Origin: an uncultured Lachnospiraceae bacterium | GTDB taxonomy: Bacteria > Bacillota > Clostridia > Lachnospirales > Lachnospiraceae | Direction of reading: 5' to 3' | Length of the DNA stretch: 13,419 bases | NCBI GenBank assembly: GCA_902476645.1 | Contig: CABSEG010000077.1 | Coordinates: 1 to 13,419, forward strand | In this document: positions 1 through 6,059 of the stretch, in pieces | How positions within the stretch are numbered: position 1 is the first letter of the stretch | Layout: each line of letters opens with the position of its first letter | Translations under genes and position numbers: made by a program | Notes under the pieces: generated by a model | The model's input: the letters and a program-made list of their open reading frames with translations, nothing else | What the model was told of the DNA's origin: nothing | Databases searched by the model: none

Positions 1-1042
1 TCATCTTGCCGTCCGCGATCAGCTGTTTTGCTGCGTCAGTAGCATCTACGCCGAATACCGGAATCGTTGTGCTGCCGGCGCCTGTGTTGTAACCCTTGTC
101 ATTCAGTGCGGAGATCGCGCCCTCTGCCATACCATCGTTGTTGCAGATAACCAGCTCGATCATGTTTCCATTCTCTTCGTTGTACTGAGAAAGGTTGGTG
201 GTCATGTAGTTGTTTGCTGCGGTTGCGCTCCAGTTACCATCCTGGTCTACCTGGTATTTATCTGTGTTGGACGGGTCGAAGTATTCCAGAGCCGGCTTTC
301 CAGCTGCTTCCAGAACCTTGTTTGCATCCTCTACACCATACTGTGTACGGTAGATAGCCTCTACGTTTCCTAACTGTCCCATGAACATTGCGTAGGAAAT
401 CTTGCCATCGCCGTTCAGATCTACTGCGTCATAGTTCTCTACTAAGTATTCACCGATCATCTGGCCCTGCATATGACCTGCTTCCGGTGCGTCAGTACCT
501 ACAAACGCGCACTTCTCATAGCTTCCCAGAACAGTTCCTTCCTCGTCATCGGACTCTACCGCACGGTTGAAGAAGATTACCGGAATATCTGCTGCCTTAG
601 CCTTGTCCACGATCTGCTGTGAAGCGTCAACGGAACCGGAGGTAACGATATTTACGATCAGAAGGCTGGCACCTGTCTGAATAGCGGTGTCAATCTGCTC
701 GTTCTGTGTGGTCTGGTTGCTGTTTGCATCGTAGTCCTGATAAGTAACGCCCAGCTCGTCCAGCTTAGCATCCAGAGCGGTACGAACGGAAGCAATGTAC
801 GTATCAGAGTAAGTATAATAGAATACTGCCACATTTGCGTCGGACAAATCTGCAGTATCAGCGGCTGTTTCAGCTACATCATCCGCTTCTTCAGCGGCAT
901 CTGTATCTGCGCTGTCTGCGGCTTCGCTTGCTTCTGTGGGTGCTGTGGTCTCTGCAGTGTCATCTCCGCTGCCGCCGCAGCCTGCCAACATGGTTGCTAC
1001 CATTGCTACGCTGAGCAATCCTGCTAAAAGTTTTTTCTTCAT
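1..1042 (-). CDS. mglB: Galactose/glucose-binding lipoprotein of an Mgl-type ABC transporter (partial, C-terminus off the window)
   Basis: This is the extracellular binding protein that would hand galactose or glucose to an MglA/MglC-type ABC importer. The 347 visible codons start at 1040-1042, seven bases after a strong GGGAGGA site (1050-1056). Residues 1-22 are a lipoprotein signal with lipobox LAGC, so Cys22 would be lipidated. A linker rich in Asp, Glu, Ala and Thr follows (about 23-70). The periplasmic-binding fold then tracks E. coli MglB closely from memory: FFN (sugar Asn91), the calcium loop DLNGDGKIS at 208-216, the extra calcium ligand Glu296 in MIELVI, the sugar Asn302 in CNND, and VFGVDA (Asp236). 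Two sugar contacts differ: the E. coli His152/Asp154 segment reads GNVEA here, that is Asn and Glu, while Arg158 is kept. The gene has its own promoter downstream of the sensor operon. The C-terminus and the partner transporter genes would lie left of position 1. Confidence 0.92.
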   Translation of the reverse strand, partial: MKKKLLAGLLSVAMVATMLAGCGGSGDDTAETTAPTEASEAADSADTDAAEEADDVAETAADTADLSDANVAVFYYTYSDTYIASVRTALDAKLDELGVTYQDYDANSNQTTQNEQIDTAIQTGASLLIVNIVTSGSVDASQQIVDKAKAADIPVIFFNRAVESDDEEGTVLGSYEKCAFVGTDAPEAGHMQGQMIGEYLVENYDAVDLNGDGKISYAMFMGQLGNVEAIYRTQYGVEDANKVLEAAGKPALEYFDPSNTDKYQVDQDGNWSATAANNYMTTNLSQYNEENGNMIELVICNNDGMAEGAISALNDKGYNTGAGSTTIPVFGVDATDAAKQLIADGKM

Positions 1043-1071
1043 AGATATATCCTCCCGAATTATGATATGAT

Positions 1072-1087
1072 TTGTTACACTAAACAA
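1072..1087. promoter_or_regulatory. Candidate operator at the mglB transcription start
   Basis: A 16-bp inverted repeat, TTGTT-N6-AACAA, overlaps the last bases of the mglB -10 box and the predicted start point near 1079. A repressor bound here would block transcription. No matching regulator is encoded in the window, and the arms are only 5 bp in AT-rich DNA, so a chance match is possible. Confidence 0.3.
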
Positions 1088-1114
1088 TATAGCACAGGAT
1101 TTTATACTTTCCAA
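1086..1114 (-). promoter_or_regulatory. mglB promoter
   Basis: On the minus strand there is a -35 box TTGGAA (1109-1114), a 17-bp spacer and a -10 box TATATT (1086-1091). The -10 is preceded by TG plus one base, as in extended -10 promoters. Transcription would start near 1079, about 37 bases before the mglB ATG. This shows that mglB can be expressed apart from the upstream regulator-kinase-lipoprotein operon. No intrinsic terminator was seen between that operon and this promoter, so read-through is also possible. Confidence 0.6.
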
Positions 1115-1216
1115 TGTGTTTTTTTACTTTTTTGGTATAAAAATTTATGTTTTTTTAAGATTTGCCATTTCTTTCCGCACAGAAGCAAATTTATTTTTCC
1201 CCTTTTTTCGTCAATT

Positions 1217-2194
1217 TTACTCAAAGGCAAAGAGTAGCTGCTGGCACTCATCATCATACATATTTTCTCTTGTTACCAACATGCTATCCGTGTACACCGT
1301 ATCAGACTCCATGTCAAGACCGTTCAGCAGCTGATAGCTGTTTTCCACGGCAAGATAGCCCATAGCGTAAGGATTTTGTACAATGAGGGCATCCACCTCC
1401 CCCGTCTCCAGCATTCCCACAGATACCACATTGCTGTCAAAAGCCACCACCGTGGTGGCGTCTCCCAACTGCTTCTCTCTGACCGCGTATCCCACCCCCA
1501 GACTTGTCCATTCATTAAATGTAACGATCACATTGATCTCCGGATGGCGTTTTAGCATTTGGTTGGTTCCTTTTTTCGCCGCCTCCGTGGTGGATAACAC
1601 ATTGATGCTGTCCACAATGGATACTCTGTCGTCTCTTAACGCGGTATCCCGAAATCCATTCTCCCGTTCCTGTCCGTTTTCAGAATTCTTATCAAAGTTG
1701 ACAATTCCGATATACAGCTGATCCCCTTCCGCCTTCAGGGCCGCCTCAGCCGCCATACATCCCGCCGCGTAATTATCTGTACCGATTCTGCACTTCACCT
1801 GACTGCTGTCCACATGGCTGTCCACACTCAGAACCTGAACCCCCATTCCGGCGGCCTCATTTACAGCCTCCGCATTGGCATGATAATCCACCGCCGAAAG
1901 AACAATGGCATCCGCTCCATCTTTTACAGCCTGGCGAATCATCTCATTTTGCGTCTCGTAGTCCTCCTCATTTTCCGGACCTTCAAAGCGAAATTCCATA
2001 TTGTATTCGGTGGCGGCTGCCTCCCCTCCGGCCTGAACAGACTTCCAAAAGGCAGACTGCGTAGACTTGGCAATCAACACTACCCGATTTTTCTTTGAGC
2101 CTTCCTGGTTTCCCGCACATGCCGTCAGGATTCCAGCCGCTCCTGCAAGGATGGCGCAAAAAAGGCACAGCGCCGGTCTCTTACTTATCCTCAT
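1217..2194 (-). CDS. Sugar-binding lipoprotein, probable sensory partner of the adjacent kinase
   Basis: This is a second periplasmic-binding-protein-fold lipoprotein (ribose/galactose type), distinct from MglB. The signal ends in lipobox LTAC, so Cys26 would be lipidated in the 325-residue form. Family-like segments follow: GADAIVLSAVD, IGTDNYAAG, a NGQERENGF stretch typical of the second lobe, FNEWTSLGVG and VAFDSN. The frame also opens at an ATG at 2198-2200, two codons earlier. However, GGAGA at 2201-2205 touches that ATG, whereas it sits an ideal six bases from the ATG at 2192-2194, which I therefore prefer. The start lies inside the last codons of the kinase gene, implying translational coupling. 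Related Firmicutes loci (the XylFII-LytS pair) use such a lipoprotein to bind sugar outside the cell and control the kinase. Its place next to the kinase rather than next to permease genes suggests sensing over transport. The ligand is unknown; galactose is a guess from context. Confidence 0.85.
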   Translation of the reverse strand: MRISKRPALCLFCAILAGAAGILTACAGNQEGSKKNRVVLIAKSTQSAFWKSVQAGGEAAATEYNMEFRFEGPENEEDYETQNEMIRQAVKDGADAIVLSAVDYHANAEAVNEAAGMGVQVLSVDSHVDSSQVKCRIGTDNYAAGCMAAEAALKAEGDQLYIGIVNFDKNSENGQERENGFRDTALRDDRVSIVDSINVLSTTEAAKKGTNQMLKRHPEINVIVTFNEWTSLGVGYAVREKQLGDATTVVAFDSNVVSVGMLETGEVDALIVQNPYAMGYLAVENSYQLLNGLDMESDTVYTDSMLVTRENMYDDECQQLLFAFE

Positions 2195-3914
2195 ATTCAT
2201 TCTCCGTCACTTTGGGCATGCAGATGGTCACACAGGTACCCTCGTCCAATTCACTGGTTATCGTCAGCCCATATTCATTTCCAAAATAAATCTTAATACG
2301 GTCATTTACATTTTTAATCCCAATGCCTGTTCGGTCCCCCGCATCTTCGTGAAGGATCTCTTCGCACTGTTCTTTTGTCATACCGACTCCGTTATCTTCC
2401 ACCGTAAATACAATATTTTCTCCCTGCTGATGGATCCCGATACAAATCGTTCCCTCGTCCACCATCCGGTCCAATCCGTGATAGATGGCATTTTCAATGA
2501 TGGGCTGAAGGGTAATCTTGTTACACAGGTATGGCAAGCATTCTTCATCCACGTCAAAATGATAGGTAAATTGATTCTTATAACGGAACTTTTGTATCTT
2601 TAAATAACTTTCCGCATGTTGCATTTCCTTTTCAATGGTGATCAACTCGTGCCCCCTGCTGATACTGATACGAAACAGTTTGGCCAAAGCATTTACCATT
2701 TCCACCGCATCCTGATTTCTCTCCTCCTCGCACAGCCATGCGATGGCGTCCAGTGTATTATAGAGAAAATGCGGATTAATCTGAGCCTGCAAAGCCTTCA
2801 ACTCCGTCTTTCTTAAACTGATTTCCTCCTGCCGAACCTGTTCCATCAGCTTCTGTATCCTGGTGGCCATATGCTCAAAGGACTCCGAAAGAGACATGAT
2901 CTCACTGGTACCCGAGACAGATCGAAAGGTAAAGTTCTCGGTGTTTCCTTCAAATTCTCCCATTGCCTTGGCCAACTGCTTTACCGGCATGGAAAATAAT
3001 TTAGAGAACAACCCTCCGAGAAGGGAGGTTCCGGCCACCACAATGGCTAGTATCACAGCCAAAACGCTCACCATACTCTGTACCTTACTGGTAATCATCT
3101 CATCCACATAGCACACTCCCACAATCCTCCAGTTGCAATTTTCCAGAGAATGCACGGTATAGATCACATTAGAACTGATATAGCTTCCCTCCTTCAACGG
3201 CTCCTGACTCTCTTCTTTCAATCCGGAATAGATCAGCTGCTGTTGGGGATGATAGATAATATTTCCCTTTTGATCTGCGATGTAACAGTAACCATGCTGC
3301 CCAATGCCAACATCGTCCACGTAACTGGCAATATTTTGGAAGCGGATATCAATAGAAACCTGAACCTTCTGACCCTCTCCGTTTCTCATATAGTCCGAGA
3401 TAGTTACTACCCAGGGATATGCGTTTACAAACAGTGATTCCACATGAGGTTTTGTAATATGAAGCATATGTTCCTGCTCTTCCAGTTTTCCGGAATAAGA
3501 AAGGTTCTTTATAATTTTCTCCTTAAGCTGGTAACCATTGGACCAGCATCCCAGCAGATTTCCTTCCATATCATAAGTAGTGATGGCCACCACATCTGAG
3601 CGCACCTCCAGAAATCTCTGAAAGAAAGAACTTCTCTCCCTTTCATTCTCCTGAATGTGATCCTCTATAAGGGCCATCAGCTCGCTCATATCCTCCGTGT
3701 AGCTGGTCACCGTATTCCGCACCTGGCTTACTGCTTGCTCGCTGCTGGTAACTGCATTCTGCTCCATGGCATCCCGATAAAGTTTTACAAAAGTCAAAAG
3801 AATCACCGCCGCCGTTGCCAGCACAATCGCCGTCACCAGCACCGTAAACGTGCCTGACAGGGAAATTTTTTTGGAAACCCTTTTTTTCATTTCACGCATC
3901 TTTCGTTTCTTCAT
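2181..3914 (-). CDS. YesM/LytS-type sensor histidine kinase with extracellular Cache-like domain
   Basis: This 577-residue membrane kinase should phosphorylate the response regulator encoded just upstream. A basic N-terminus leads into TM1 (about 21-46). An extracellular region of roughly 235 residues includes the dCache-like stretch GQHGYCYIADQKGNIIYHP. TM2 is at about 280-304, with a HAMP-type linker after it. The His_kinase core has INPHFLYN with the phospho-accepting His382. The ATPase domain shows the N box (LQPIIENAIYHG, about 465-480), G1 box (EDNGVGM, about 507-514) and G2 segment (GIGIKNVNDR, about 530). All catalytic motifs look intact. The start at 3914 is supported by AGGAG five bases upstream and lies inside the end of the regulator gene (overlap 3892-3914). 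The 3' end overlaps the lipoprotein gene. The Cache domain could take a second input besides the lipoprotein; neither ligand can be read from sequence. Confidence 0.93.
   Translation of the reverse strand: MKKRKMREMKKRVSKKISLSGTFTVLVTAIVLATAAVILLTFVKLYRDAMEQNAVTSSEQAVSQVRNTVTSYTEDMSELMALIEDHIQENERERSSFFQRFLEVRSDVVAITTYDMEGNLLGCWSNGYQLKEKIIKNLSYSGKLEEQEHMLHITKPHVESLFVNAYPWVVTISDYMRNGEGQKVQVSIDIRFQNIASYVDDVGIGQHGYCYIADQKGNIIYHPQQQLIYSGLKEESQEPLKEGSYISSNVIYTVHSLENCNWRIVGVCYVDEMITSKVQSMVSVLAVILAIVVAGTSLLGGLFSKLFSMPVKQLAKAMGEFEGNTENFTFRSVSGTSEIMSLSESFEHMATRIQKLMEQVRQEEISLRKTELKALQAQINPHFLYNTLDAIAWLCEEERNQDAVEMVNALAKLFRISISRGHELITIEKEMQHAESYLKIQKFRYKNQFTYHFDVDEECLPYLCNKITLQPIIENAIYHGLDRMVDEGTICIGIHQQGENIVFTVEDNGVGMTKEQCEEILHEDAGDRTGIGIKNVNDRIKIYFGNEYGLTITSELDEGTCVTICMPKVTENEYEDK
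2201..2205 (-). promoter_or_regulatory. Ribosome-binding site deciding the lipoprotein start
   Basis: GGAGA on the minus strand lies inside the last codons of the kinase gene. It directly abuts the ATG at 2198-2200 but is six bases from the ATG at 2192-2194. That spacing favours the second ATG as the true start. Confidence 0.55.
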
Positions 3915-5496
3915 TTAGTCTCCTGCAATTGTTCGGTGAAATACCTGTATATTTTTTAAAGCAATAACTAAAGTAATGCTGATCGTTGTACCCGCATTTC
4001 GTGGAGATTTCCCGAATCTTCAGCGAGGTGCAAAGTAAAAGCTCCTTGGCAGTCTCGATCCTTTTCTTCGTTAACAGATCGGTAAAGGTACTCCCGGTAG
4101 ACTTTTTAATTAGGGCGCTCAGATAATTCGGGCTGACCGCAATCTCATTGCTGACAGCGACCAGAGAGAGATCCTGGTCCATATAGCGCTCATTAATCAT
4201 CTTAATTGCCTGATCACAGAGTACGGCACTGCTCTTTTTCCTCTGGTCCGCAATCAGCTGTCTGGCAGCCAGACAGATATCCATATAGCTGTGAAGGGCC
4301 TCTCTGCCATTGCCTAAAACAGAAATATTATGGAGTGGAAAATGCTGCTGCAATTCCTGAATCGCTTCATTACCGGCCACAGCGTAAGCTACCTGAAAGA
4401 CCACGGATGCCACCTGGAGAAGAATAAAATTGGCCGCAGTTGCCGAAATCTTACCACTGTCAATATCTGCGAAGAACTCTCTTAAGTACTCTCTCAGCTC
4501 CTCCTCACTACCTCCCCGCAATAAATTTTCAATCTCACTTACCGCTTTCTGAACCTTCTCCTGATCAAATTCCTCCATCCGTTCCTCATCTGCGATAAAG
4601 TAAACATGACTGTCCGATTTTCCGGAATAACTGATCGCGTTCATGGCCTCCAGATAACACTCATGACAACTGCTCAGATGATCTGCGATTCGGCTCACTC
4701 CCACAGAGCAATTCAGGTTCATAATCCGGTTCACACTCTGTACGATATCTTCAACCAGGATGTGCAGATACTTTTCAAATCCCATATTCGTAGCCATAAG
4801 CAGGGAAACCACTCTCCCTCTGATATAGATGCTGGCAGATTTCACATATTTGTTCAAAATAGACTCCACTGCGCTGGTACTGGCTCTGGAAGTTCGCCTT
4901 TTCCCGTCCTGATCTGTAATATTCGTTACAATCACCGCATATTTCAGAATTTCCGGGCTGTCCGTTTTGATTACCCCGCAGGAAATCGCATCCGCAAGCA
5001 ATTCCTTTTCCGCTTCCTCGCTCCCCCTTCTCTGAAATCCGTCCAGCATAAGCGGCATCAAAAATTCCCACTTTTCCATTTTCTCCTGCATTCGGTCTCT
5101 GGAGGCAAACTTCTCAAACTTCTCGTCGATTTTCTCCTTGATCAAATACAGTTCTTTTGTCAACTCCGCAGAGGAAATTGGTTTTAACAGATAACTGATG
5201 ATATTATACTGAATTGCCTGCTGAGCATAAGAAAAATCGTCAAATCCGCTTAAGAAAGCAATCTGGACGGTGGGACGTATTTCTCTTACCTTTCTGGCTA
5301 ACTCAATTCCAGAAATAAAAGGCATCCGTACATCGGTCAAAAGAAGATCCGGTTCCAGCTTTTCCACCAGTTCCATGGCTTCTACGCCATTTTCCGCCTC
5401 CCCGACAACCTGAAACCCAATCCGGGCCCAATCTACCTTCCGGATCAGAGAACGGCGGATTTCTTCTTCGTCGTCTGCGACAACCACTGTATACAT
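3892..5496 (-). CDS. YesN-type response regulator, REC plus AraC-family DNA-binding domain
   Basis: This 534-residue regulator is the likely target of the neighbouring kinase. The REC domain (about 1-120) has the acidic pair Asp8/Asp9, phospho-acceptor Asp55 in LLTDVRMP, Ser83 in FLSGFDD and Lys105 in LLKP, so it should be phosphorylatable. A middle region of about 300 residues has no motif I recognise; this length is usual for YesN relatives. Residues about 430-530 form a double helix-turn-helix AraC domain, with LSLVAVSNEIAVSPNYLSAL and the second-helix signature IREISTKCGYNDQHYFSYCF followed by FKKYTGISP. The start at 5494-5496 has an excellent GGAGGAGGAA site. It is the first gene of the operon, and its last 23 bases overlap the kinase gene. 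Probable targets are the mglB promoter and perhaps the divergent glycosidase promoter; this is inferred from position only. Confidence 0.94.
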   Translation of the reverse strand: MYTVVVADDEEEIRRSLIRKVDWARIGFQVVGEAENGVEAMELVEKLEPDLLLTDVRMPFISGIELARKVREIRPTVQIAFLSGFDDFSYAQQAIQYNIISYLLKPISSAELTKELYLIKEKIDEKFEKFASRDRMQEKMEKWEFLMPLMLDGFQRRGSEEAEKELLADAISCGVIKTDSPEILKYAVIVTNITDQDGKRRTSRASTSAVESILNKYVKSASIYIRGRVVSLLMATNMGFEKYLHILVEDIVQSVNRIMNLNCSVGVSRIADHLSSCHECYLEAMNAISYSGKSDSHVYFIADEERMEEFDQEKVQKAVSEIENLLRGGSEEELREYLREFFADIDSGKISATAANFILLQVASVVFQVAYAVAGNEAIQELQQHFPLHNISVLGNGREALHSYMDICLAARQLIADQRKKSSAVLCDQAIKMINERYMDQDLSLVAVSNEIAVSPNYLSALIKKSTGSTFTDLLTKKRIETAKELLLCTSLKIREISTKCGYNDQHYFSYCFKKYTGISPNNCRRLNEETKDA

Positions 5497-5526
5497 AGCG
5501 TTCCTCCTCCGTATATTCTACTTCTT

Positions 5527-5555
5527 ATTATAACCTATCCCCGTCGGTTTAGAAA
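5527..5555 (-). promoter_or_regulatory. Promoter of the regulator-kinase-lipoprotein operon
   Basis: A consensus -10 box TATAAT (5527-5532, minus strand) lies about 30 bases before the regulator ATG. The only -35 candidate at 17 bp is the poor TTTCTA (5550-5555). A good -10 with a weak -35 suggests low basal or activated expression. The tRNA terminator ends just upstream, so this operon is transcriptionally separate from the tRNA genes. Confidence 0.5.
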
Positions 5556-5579
5556 CCCCGCAAAATCATTTTTTGTATA

Positions 5580-5609
5580 AGAAAAAGGCCTTGAAACATC
5601 AAGACCTTT
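5580..5609 (-). terminator. Intrinsic terminator of the tRNA-Glu/tRNA-Cys unit
   Basis: On the minus strand an 11-bp stem, AAAGGTCTTGA against TCAAGGCCTTT with one G-U pair and a 4-base loop, is followed by a short T run. It begins seven bases after the tRNA-Cys 3' end. Confidence 0.8.
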
Positions 5610-5615
5610 CCAAAG

Positions 5616-5686
5616 AGGCGACAACCAGATTTGAACTGGTGATAAGGGTGTTGCAGACCCGTGCCTTACCACTTGGCTATGTCGCC
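5616..5686 (-). tRNA. tRNA-Cys (GCA)
   Basis: The minus strand folds into a full cloverleaf of 71 nt. The acceptor arm is GGCGACA/TGTCGCC with discriminator U, and the T loop is TTCAAAT in a CCAG/CTGG stem. The anticodon loop CTGCAAC gives anticodon GCA at 5652-5654. CCA is not encoded. The first anticodon-stem pair (27-43) is a C-U mismatch; the other four pairs are good. It is the second gene of a two-tRNA unit. Confidence 0.93.
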
Positions 5687-5741
5687 TTAAGCTATTATAT
5701 TATAGCAAATGATAATTCATCTGTCAAGAAAAATTATCAAC

Positions 5742-5813
5742 TGACTCCTACGGGAATCGAACCCGTGTTACCGCCGTGAAAGGGCGATGTCTTAACCGCT
5801 TGACCAAGGAGCC
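5742..5813 (-). tRNA. tRNA-Glu (UUC)
   Basis: This 72-nt minus-strand cloverleaf has acceptor GGCTCCT pairing with AGGAGTC (one G-U pair), discriminator A and a GGTTCGATTCC T arm. The anticodon loop CTTTCAC gives UUC at 5778-5780. CCA is not encoded. It is the first tRNA of the unit, 55 nt before tRNA-Cys. Confidence 0.95.
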
Positions 5814-5849
5814 TGAGTAATCACTGTTTTTACCACAGCAACGGAATTA

Positions 5850-5878
5850 ATCTTATCATACTTCTCTCACAATTGCAA
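5850..5878 (-). promoter_or_regulatory. Promoter of the tRNA-Glu/tRNA-Cys unit
   Basis: The minus strand carries TTGCAA (5873-5878), a 17-bp spacer and TAAGAT (5850-5855) with an extended TG one base before the -10. The start would fall near 5843, giving a leader of about 30 nt before tRNA-Glu. Confidence 0.65.
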
Positions 5879-5936
5879 GCTCTTTTCACTTTTTATTTAT
5901 ATCTTTATTTTATGTCGATATTTTTCAAAATATTAT

Positions 5937-5989
5937 TGTGCATTATTTCCATATTTCTATTTCTGTGCAATATTTTACGTGCTATTTTT
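5937..5989 (+). repeat. Direct repeats in the glycosidase promoter region
   Basis: TGTGCATTATTT (5937-5948) and TGTGCAATATTT (5964-5975) match at 11 of 12 bases, 27 bp apart. A weaker third copy, CGTGCTATTTTT, lies at 5978-5989. AraC-type regulators such as the YesN protein here usually bind direct repeats, so these are candidate sites. The background is very AT-rich, which lowers confidence. Confidence 0.35.
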
Positions 5990-5998
5990 TCCATTTTA

Positions 5999-6007
5999 TG
6001 TTAAGAT
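5999..6007 (+). promoter_or_regulatory. Candidate -10 element for the glycosidase gene
   Basis: TGTTAAGAT is an extended -10 element (TG, one base, TAAGAT) about 50 bases before the ATG. No convincing -35 sits 16-18 bp upstream, which would fit a promoter needing an activator. The rest of 5879-6059 is AT-rich and holds no gene that I can support. Confidence 0.4.
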
Positions 6008-6059
6008 TTTAGTGTAAATTTTATGCATTTTTTAAAAATCATTTGAAAGGAGGCAATCT

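Noticed and set aside
1160..1190. Hairpin (ATTTGC/GCAAAT arms) between the lipoprotein gene and mglB
   Set aside because: The stem is broken by a bulge and a T run exists only on the plus strand, where no gene ends. It does not work as a terminator for the minus-strand operon.
5573..5779. Plus-strand open frame of 68 codons
   Set aside because: It runs antisense across the tRNA-Cys and part of tRNA-Glu genes and has no ribosome-binding site.
5927..5976. Inverted repeat AAAATATT...AATATTTT in the glycosidase promoter region
   Set aside because: The arms are pure A/T in a very AT-rich stretch and 34 bp apart, so a chance match is likely.
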